Positions 25,559 to 32,500 of a stretch of 64,000 nt of DNA are shown here, piece after piece (the stretch's first letter is position 1; each line of letters opens with the position of its first letter). Below the pieces are notes generated by a model. That model was not told the origin of the DNA. It saw only the letters and a program-made list of their open reading frames with translations, and did not search any database. The position numbers and the translations under genes were made by a program. Source of the stretch: Chloroflexi bacterium CFX6 (GTDB taxonomy: Bacteria > Chloroflexota > Anaerolineae > Anaerolineales > Villigracilaceae); assembly GCA_030263595.1 (NCBI GenBank), contig SZPG01000020.1:1-64000 (forward strand), in the 5' to 3' direction.

Positions 25559-26219
25559 CCGGAAAAGTGAATGACCAGGAGCCGGTATAAGTATCCCACT
25601 TTACATCTTTAAATATGCTCTGGAAGACTGGATCCATTGAAAATAATTCGACCGGAAATTTAACGTAAACAAGCCCATCAAAGCCATTAACTTTCAAGCA
25701 ATCAATTGTTACCGGAAAATTTCTCTCTACCATTTTCTGGCTTGCTTCCAGACAGTAATCCGATTGTCCCACTTCTCTTGCATACAATCTGCTTATTTGC
25801 AAGGTGAGATTCTCCTTTTGCGAAGGAATGTGTAAAGCAAAAAACAGATATTGGCATCTTTTGGCGATTTTCCCATCCCGGTCATAACTCCAATACATCG
25901 TACCTTCCTCGTGAGGGCTGGCTTTTATATCAGCAACGGACAAAGTCGTAGTCTGAGATTCGGTCGGATAAGTTAATAACCAATCACGTTGATCAGGCAA
26001 GTTATAGCATACTTCGACGCGGTATCCGCTCCCCTCAGTGTGCGCGCTGATCAGCTCCATGCCAATATTATTGACTGACACTAATTCTTGAGTAATAGCA
26101 GCGGTTAAATCTTCACTGCCGGTTGGGGTCCGCGCCACAAACGCAACATATAGCGCCGCGACGGCAGCCAAAGCCAGCAAGAATCCACCCACCTTGAAAA
26201 AGTTAGGTTTCATTTTCAT
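25545..26219 (-). CDS. Membrane-anchored extracellular protein, paralogue of the upstream gene
   Basis: 224 residues from ATG 26219 (a second ATG is at 26213). One N-terminal transmembrane or signal helix (VGGFLLALAAVAALYVAFV), then an exported domain. It shares with the next gene the pattern VCYNLPDQRDWLLT, a conserved EEGT...Y and KRCQYLFF, and an aromatic C-terminus (W-x-F-x-F). The two proteins are thus tandem paralogues that diverged strongly. I do not recognise a family. Cys pairs in CY...RCQY suggest a disulfide. AT-richer than the surrounding core genes. Confidence 0.65.
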   Translation of the reverse strand: MKMKPNFFKVGGFLLALAAVAALYVAFVARTPTGSEDLTAAITQELVSVNNIGMELISAHTEGSGYRVEVCYNLPDQRDWLLTYPTESQTTTLSVADIKASPHEEGTMYWSYDRDGKIAKRCQYLFFALHIPSQKENLTLQISRLYAREVGQSDYCLEASQKMVERNFPVTIDCLKVNGFDGLVYVKFPVELFSMDPVFQSIFKDVKWDTYTGSWSFTFPVNPP

Positions 26220-26280
26220 AAATCTGCACGGAAATCCTGTGGACTTGGAGTAATTCCAAGTCCACAGGATCTCGCTGACA

Positions 26281-26952
26281 TCAGGGCTGGGCAAATTGGA
26301 AATGAAAGTCCCAGGGACCTCGCCGCGTGTCGGTCAAAACATCCAGTGCAAACTCTCGCGCAGTTTCATTATCCATTGAGGCTGGCTTTCGAGATATCCC
26401 AAATCCGCCGACATTTGGGTCTGTTGGGCACGCGACTGCAATGCCGCTCTTTCGTTCATCCAGTTGTGTTTGCAGTGCAGGGCAGTCAACTTTGTCCGGC
26501 TCGGATACATATATTTTTTGGAGCGTCAACACCAGGTTTGCTCCGTTTTGCACTTCTGCCGGAAACAAAAGGTATTGGCACCTTTCGGTCACGACGCCAT
26601 CGGAGTTGGATTTCAAATCCAATATGCCTTCCTCCCTGATCGTATAGGACTGACCATCCACACGAAGAACAGCATCCTCGGGACGACTTGTAAGGATCCA
26701 GTCGCGGTTATCCGGCAATGAGTAACATACATCCACTTGAAAATACTCACCTTCCTGATGTGGGCCAGCAACGGACATGCTAATGTCGTTAATTGCCAGA
26801 CTTGTCACTGAATAGTCCGGATTGCCTCCTCCGTCGCTTGCCTCAGCTGTAAATTTGCTGCCTGCCACAAAGACGGATACAGCAATGGACAAAAGGAAGA
26901 AAATGGTCCATCCAACTAAAGCAACGGGTTTTGAAATATTATTTTTCAGCAT
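26281..26952 (-). CDS. Membrane-anchored extracellular protein, paralogue of the downstream gene
   Basis: 223 residues. The start at 26952 is fixed by AAAGGAGG 6 bases upstream. A hydrophobic helix (VALVGWTIFFLLSIAVSVFV, about 11-30) anchors or exports it. The exported part has VCYSLPDNRDWILT and TERCQYLLFP, shared with the next gene. Cys residues at both shared sites and a further C...C pair (DCPALQTQ, AVACPTD) suggest an extracytoplasmic fold with disulfides. No known family recognised. It lies in a three-gene operon after the DUF2690 gene. Confidence 0.65.
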   Translation of the reverse strand: MLKNNISKPVALVGWTIFFLLSIAVSVFVAGSKFTAEASDGGGNPDYSVTSLAINDISMSVAGPHQEGEYFQVDVCYSLPDNRDWILTSRPEDAVLRVDGQSYTIREEGILDLKSNSDGVVTERCQYLLFPAEVQNGANLVLTLQKIYVSEPDKVDCPALQTQLDERKSGIAVACPTDPNVGGFGISRKPASMDNETAREFALDVLTDTRRGPWDFHFQFAQP

Positions 26953-26966
26953 GTCGGCCTCCTTTG

Positions 26967-27407
26967 TTAATAAGATCCTGTACATCTAGCCGAGTCATTG
27001 ATCAAGTAATTCATCGGAGATGAGCCTACATCTCCGCATGCCTGATAACCTGATCCATATCTCTGGTTGGAATAAACCGTATAGCCAGGGGCAATATATT
27101 GCGCGCCATAATACCAATAACGAAGAGTCGCGTTGGCATAGTAATTCAGACTGGCTATGTTTATGGTTTTTGCCCAGCGGGTTTGACACGCATCAGAAAA
27201 TCTCAATTCAACTCTTGCCTTTCCTGATGCAGGATATACCGTTCTAACCGTCGCCGCATCGGCATTGCAGCCTGTTGTAATCGGATTGGTGTTATTGCAT
27301 CCTGCCCCACTGCATAACGCAAGCGCGACTGGAGCAAACGGAAAACTACTGACTATCACAAACAAAGTTGTGATCAATAGAATCAAAACAGGTTTTGCTT
27401 TTCGCAT
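26967..27407 (-). CDS. Secreted DUF2690 family protein
   Basis: 146 residues from ATG 27407, which has TAAGGAG 7 bases upstream. A classical signal peptide (KPVLILLITTLFVIVSSFPF, ending near ALALC) precedes the DUF2690 domain: CSGAGCNNTNP, TTGCNADAATV and VELRFSDACQTRWAKT. The four Cys and the RW motif fit the small secreted proteins known mainly from actinobacteria, whose function is unknown. A second in-frame start (TTG near 27485) follows an almost perfect Shine-Dalgarno (aaggaggtga), which would add a 27-residue N-extension; so either there are two starts or a short leader ORF is used. First gene of a three-gene operon. Confidence 0.7.
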   Translation of the reverse strand: MRKAKPVLILLITTLFVIVSSFPFAPVALALCSGAGCNNTNPITTGCNADAATVRTVYPASGKARVELRFSDACQTRWAKTINIASLNYYANATLRYWYYGAQYIAPGYTVYSNQRYGSGYQACGDVGSSPMNYLINDSARCTGSY

Positions 27408-27521
27408 GGTTTTCTCCTTATACGCTTTAGCGAATGTGTCCGACAATGTTTGTGCTTGCATAAAGGTTGTTCGATTTACTGGCAACAATCACCTCCTTAC
27501 ATAAGAATCACTTGCGAGGTG

Positions 27522-27550
27522 ACTATAGCATCATCAAGGTTTCGCCTCAA
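27522..27550 (-). promoter_or_regulatory. Candidate promoter of the DUF2690 operon
   Basis: On the minus strand TTGAGG (27550-27545) and TATAGT (27527-27522) are 17 bases apart. The -35 box overlaps the stop codon of the response-regulator gene, so the operon can be transcribed separately. Confidence 0.45.
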
Positions 27551-28197
27551 GTACGGAAATCCGTACCTTTTTCCATCCACCACATTACGGCTTCGGTCCT
27601 TGAAGTTACTCCCAATTTCTTGTAAATATTCTTCAAATGTTTTTCCACCGTGTTAATGGATACCTTCAAAGATTCTGATATCTGCCTGTTATCGGCGCCG
27701 GATGTCAGCAGATTTAAAACCTCACGCTCACGACCTGACAGACTGTCCCACTTCTTGCCCGTCTCCTCTCTCCAGCGCTCTGCCCGATCCATTTGCTTTT
27801 TATCGTAAAGATTTTCGCCATGTGCAGCGCGGCGAATGGCGTTGAGCAGGTCATTGCCCTTCAGTTTTTTATCCAGGTACCCTGCCGCGCCTGCGTCCAT
27901 CATATCAGCCAGATAGGCATCGCGGTCGTGGGCAGTCAGTACAAGCGTAATTACATCAGGATGATTCTCACGTACCCATTTTTCCAGTTCAGAGGGATTA
28001 TGACGAGGCATGACCAGATCCAACAGAAGGATATTGGGCTGCAATTCAGCGACCTTTTGCTTGATCTGATCTCCGTCCGGCGCTTCGCCGACCACCTGCA
28101 TATCCGGGGCTTTATTGATAATGGAACGAATGCCTTCGACCCAACCGGGATGATCGTCTGCTATCAAAATTGTAATCGGTGTTTTCTGCTTCGGCAT
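27547..28197 (-). CDS. LuxR-family (NarL/FixJ-type) response regulator
   Basis: 216 residues. Receiver domain (1-125): acidic pair D14/D15 in LIADDHPG, phosphoacceptor D60 in LLLDLVMP, T88 in LVLTAHD and K110 in GYLDKKLKG. Output domain (about 150-212): LSGREREVLNLLTSG, then VSINTVEKHLKNIYKKLGV, a GerE/LuxR helix-turn-helix. AAGGAGG lies 7 bases before the ATG. No histidine kinase gene is adjacent, so its partner is elsewhere. The nearest targets are likely the DUF2690 operon just downstream on the same strand. AT-richer than the core genes. Confidence 0.9.
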   Translation of the reverse strand: MPKQKTPITILIADDHPGWVEGIRSIINKAPDMQVVGEAPDGDQIKQKVAELQPNILLLDLVMPRHNPSELEKWVRENHPDVITLVLTAHDRDAYLADMMDAGAAGYLDKKLKGNDLLNAIRRAAHGENLYDKKQMDRAERWREETGKKWDSLSGREREVLNLLTSGADNRQISESLKVSINTVEKHLKNIYKKLGVTSRTEAVMWWMEKGTDFRT

Positions 28198-28237
28198 TTA
28201 TGCCTCCTTCAATGGATTTCAGACTTGCATATATGGA

Positions 28238-28265
28238 ATTTTATACTTACAGTTCTTTTTGTCAA
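28238..28265 (-). promoter_or_regulatory. Promoter of the response-regulator gene
   Basis: On the minus strand a consensus TTGACA (28265-28260) and TAAAAT (28243-28238) are 16 bases apart. It lies 40 bases before the start codon. Confidence 0.6.
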
Positions 28266-28705
28266 CCAACACGCACCCGATAATTGAAAAACGCTGCTAC
28301 AGAAACGAATGTTCCAGGCAAAACAGACGAATTGGCTGGCGGTTTATCTTCCACCGTCTTTCTATTGTGGTCCACTCTCCAACTCCCTCAACCATTCCAG
28401 CGGATGTTCCCACCGCGTGCGCGGATGAAATGCTCATGGTCGGATAAAGCGCGTTTGAGATAATTGTTCAACCTGCTTGCTTCGCCGTCACGCCCGTATA
28501 TTCGGAGCGATCAGCGTTCATTGACCAAGCGCGGAACGGGTTCATGTTTCCCGATCAATCCGCGCTCATCCATGCAGCGGATATGAAATACGGAAGGGAG
28601 GCTTGCCGCCCCCGCTTCATTAGACCTTGCTAAACTTTTCCTAGACAAAACGATATGGGCATGGGAAAATTCAGCCCACCATATTGCAACAAGGAGCATG
28701 TTTGA
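28266..28705. other. Gap without a recognised gene
   Basis: This 440-base stretch has only short frames. On the minus strand a frame at about 28365-28430 reads FHPRTRWEHPLEWLRELE before a stop and is preceded by another stop. It could be a decayed gene end, but it is too short to judge. No tRNA or terminator was seen. Confidence 0.3.
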
Positions 28706-29449
28706 ATGACCGTCGAAAAGAAAAGCAAACGCCAGGAACGACGCGAGAAGGTGCGAAAACAGGAAATGCGGAATCGCCTGACCACGATCGGCTTGATCAC
28801 GGTGGGGGCGGCGCTGCTGGTGGTTGCATTCATCTGGCCCCAATTCACCACAATTGACGACCTCGTCATCCCGGAGACAAAGACCCTGCCCAATCCGGAC
28901 GGATTAAGCCTCGGCGACCCCAACGCGCCCGCAGTGATCGAAGTGTTCGAGGATTTTCAATGCCCCGCCTGTCAGTTCTTCACGGAGAGCATCGAACCGC
29001 TGATCCTCCAATACCTGGTCGAGACCGGCAAAGCGCGCCTGGTCTTTCGCCATTATCCGTTCATTGACGGGGTGGGCGCAGGCAACGGCGGCGAGTCCGA
29101 CCAGGCTGCCAACGCCGCCATGTGCGCGAACGAGCAGGGCAAATTCTGGGATATGCAGACGGTCATCTACGCCAACTGGAACGGCGAGAACCTCGGCAAC
29201 CTGAGCAACCGACGCCTGCAAGCCATGGCTGAAGCGATCAACCTGGACATGAACGCGTTCAATTCCTGTTTCAGGGACAACAAATACCGGGACGCGATCC
29301 AGGCGGACTTCGACCGCGCCGAGGAACTGGGAGTCAGCGGGACGCCGAGCGTATTTGTGAATGGAAACCCGGTGGGCGAACCCGGCAAGGTCGCCTCCTT
29401 CCAGGAAATTGCCGTGGCTGTGGATGCGATCGTAAACGCGGGCGAATAA
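28706..29449 (+). CDS. Membrane-anchored DsbA-family thiol-disulfide oxidoreductase
   Basis: 247 residues. A very basic cytoplasmic N-terminus (KKSKRQERREKVRKQEMRNR), one transmembrane helix (about 26-44), and an extracytoplasmic thioredoxin fold with an alpha-helical insert. The active site is FQCPACQF (C86/C89), and the cis-proline loop is VSGTPSVFVNG (about 210). Typical of BdbD/DsbA-like proteins of Gram-positive-type envelopes that oxidise or isomerise exported proteins. No DsbB/VKOR partner gene is adjacent. AAGGAG lies 8 bases before the ATG. It may serve Cys-containing exported proteins such as those at 25.5-27.4 kb. Confidence 0.88.
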   Translation: MTVEKKSKRQERREKVRKQEMRNRLTTIGLITVGAALLVVAFIWPQFTTIDDLVIPETKTLPNPDGLSLGDPNAPAVIEVFEDFQCPACQFFTESIEPLILQYLVETGKARLVFRHYPFIDGVGAGNGGESDQAANAAMCANEQGKFWDMQTVIYANWNGENLGNLSNRRLQAMAEAINLDMNAFNSCFRDNKYRDAIQADFDRAEELGVSGTPSVFVNGNPVGEPGKVASFQEIAVAVDAIVNAGE

Positions 29450-29471
29450 TACGGGACGACATCCATCGACT

Positions 29472-29507
29472 CGAAAAGGATGCGGATAATCCGTGTCCTT
29501 TTTCGAT
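29472..29507 (+). terminator. Probable terminator of the DsbA-like gene
   Basis: TCGAAAAGGA (29472-29481) pairs with TCCTTTTTCGA (29497-29507), with one extra base, around a 15-base loop. The T-run is within the 3' arm. Confidence 0.45.
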
Positions 29508-29571
29508 TCCCCGGACAAGCATCACGAGTATAATGAACCGGGACGATGATTTCACCATGTATTGAGGACTT

Positions 29572-32500
29572 ATGAAGAGATTCCGTTTCACTTCGACCGG
29601 GATCGGCGCATCCGCCCTTGCCTTGAACTGCCTCCTCCTGATGAGCCTGATCCTCGCTTCATGCGGGCGCGCGCCTACTTTACCCTTCGTCTCGTTGCCC
29701 ACCCCGACCGCCGAAACCCCGGAGACGATCCAACAGGCGTATCCGCCCGCCCTCGTCGAAACGGATCCCCCGCCCGATACGGTCATTGGACATCTTTCCC
29801 CCATCGCGTTCTACTTCAATCAGGCGATGAACAAAACCTCCGTCGAATCCGCGTTCAGCGGATTGCCCGCCGGAGCGTTCACATGGACCGACGACGCGAC
29901 CCTCGTCTTCACCCCCTCGGAACCCTTCCCTCCAGACTCAAAACTGAACCTCGAGATCGCAGACTCCATCCAATCCGCCAGCGGATTTGGGATCACGGGA
30001 CCCATCCAACTTTCCTTCGCGGTCGCGGACCATCTGCACGCGACGAATCAGTTACCCAGGGCGAACTCGACCGACGTGAACGTGGACGCCGCCATCGCAG
30101 TCTCGTTCAATCAGCCGGTCGTTCCGCTGGGCGCGGACCCTTCTTCGTTGCCATCCCCCTTTACCATCATGCCCTCCCTCGAGGGACGCGGCGAATGGAT
30201 CAACACCAGCGCTTACATTTTTTATCCCGAACCAGCCATGTTGGGCGGGACGGAATACACCGTCAGCGTGAACCAGGATTTGAAAACGGGATCAGGCGTC
30301 GGGTTGGACAGAACCGTGATCAATGCGTGGAAGTTCGTCACGGCGCGTCCGCGCGTCGTCTCGGTGAGTCCCTCCCCCGAAGAAGCCATCCCGCCGGACG
30401 CGGAGATCAAATTGACGTTCAACCAGCCGATGGATCGTGAAAGCGCGCAATCGAATTTTTCCTTCAGCGGGCCCGAAGGCCCGCTTGGCGGCTCGTTCGC
30501 ATGGAACGACGCAGACACGGAATTGACCTTTTCACCCGGCAGGACGCTCGCGCGCGGCGCGGGCTACACCCTGAACGTGGGCGCGGGGACAAAATCGAAA
30601 AGCGGCATGACGCTCGGAGAGGCGTACGGCGCGGTCCTGCGGACGTTCGACAATTTTGGAGTGAGCGCCACCGAAACCAATTACGGGTCAACCACCTTCA
30701 CGTTTACCGCGCCGCTGGCGCCGGGCGAATACAGCGATCTTGTGACCGTCACTCCCGCCATAGACAATCTCGATACGAACGCCGGGGGCGCAACCCTTTC
30801 CGTGTTCGGCGAGTTCCTGCCCGGCACGGATTACGCGATCGAGTTATCCGGGCGGATCGGCGACCAATGGGGGCAGTCGCTCGGCGAACCGTTCAGCCTG
30901 GAGGTGCGCACGCCGTCCCTGCCCCCCTACCTGGTCATGCAGCCGTACAGTTCCTCGGCGTTGTTCGTGCGTCCCGACGAGCCTGTGTTGTACGCGGAGG
31001 CGCTGAACGTGACGGACGCGGATGTGACCCTAGCGCCGCTGCCCCTGCAGGAGTTCTTCACGCTCCATAACTCGTATGAACTTCAGCAGGCATACACGCC
31101 GGGCGAGGCTTCCACGCTTTCGCAAACTTTCGACCTGCCGCCCAATCGAGCCGGCGAGGTGAAGTTGAACCTCGCGCAAGCGAACACTCAACTCCCACCC
31201 GGCTTGTATTACGTGCAGATCGCTTCGCCCCAGTTCGAAGCGAGGCGCGTTCACTTCGTCGCTTCGAGCCAGGTCAACCTGACGTTCAAAGCCGGAGCGA
31301 CGCAGGCGCTCGTCTGGGCGGTGGACCTGCCCTCGCAGACGCCGGTCCGCAACGCGCCCGTCACGATTTACGACGACGCGGGGAACGTCGTCGCATCCGG
31401 CGCAACCGATGACGAGGGATTGTGGCAGGGCGAGATCAGCGCGCGCGAGGGATCGGTCTTTGCCATGCTTGGTTCGCCCGGCGGAGAGAACTTTGCATTC
31501 GCCACGAGCAACTGGAACATGGGCATCAACGCCTGGGACTTCGGCTACTCCCAGCGCGTGCAGGCGCCGCGCCATGAAATTTACATGTACACAGATCGTC
31601 CCATCTATCGCCCCGGGCAGACGGTGTATTATCGCGGGGTCGTGCGGCAGACGTTCAACGGGCGTTACGAACTGCCGACCATAAACTCCATGCCGATCAT
31701 TTTGAACGATGCCCAAGGCACACAACTCGCGAACGTCAACGCGCAACTTTCGCCCTATGGCACCTTCAACGGTCAGTTCGAACTTTCGCAGGACGCCGTG
31801 CCGGGCTATTACACCTTCTTCAACAGCGGATTGGAATTCTATCTCTCCTTCCAGGTGGCGGAATATCGCAAGCCCGAGATCAACCTCGACGTCAAATTCG
31901 CATCCGCCGAGATCAGGCAGGGAGACCCGGCAAACGCAAACGTCAATGCGCGTTATTTCTTCGACGCGCCCGCCGGGAACGTGGACGTCCGCTGGTCGCT
32001 GTACACGAAGCCCGATTACTTTCACATCCCGAACTATCAGACCGGGTTGATCGAGACCGACTGGCTGAACGTGTTCCGCTTTCCAACCGGGTTCGACTCC
32101 GGCTACCTGGGGCGATTCCTCAACGAAGGCACGGCTCAGACTTCCCCGGGCGGGACCCTGACCATCAACCTGACAGCCATCCCCGCATCGGACGCGCCCC
32201 AACTTCTCACGCTGGAAGTGACCGCTTCGGACGAAACCGGTCTGCCCGTCAGCGCGCGGAGCGAACTACGCATCCATCCCTCGGACTTCTACATCGGTTT
32301 GCGCCCCGAGCAATGGGTTGGCGAGGCGAAGTCCGCGCTGGGCTTCGAGGTTTATACCGTGGATTGGGAAGGGAACGCGTCCGGCGGAAAAGTGCTTACA
32401 GCGGAGTTCAAACAGGTGCGCTGGGAAAAGGAAACCGACTCAGCCGGCTTCCCCACCTACAAACCTGTGTACCTGCCCGGAAACAGCAGCAACCTCGCAA

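Noticed and set aside
28259-28447. 62-codon frame in the gap before the DsbA-like gene
   Set aside because: No ribosome-binding site and no recognisable features.
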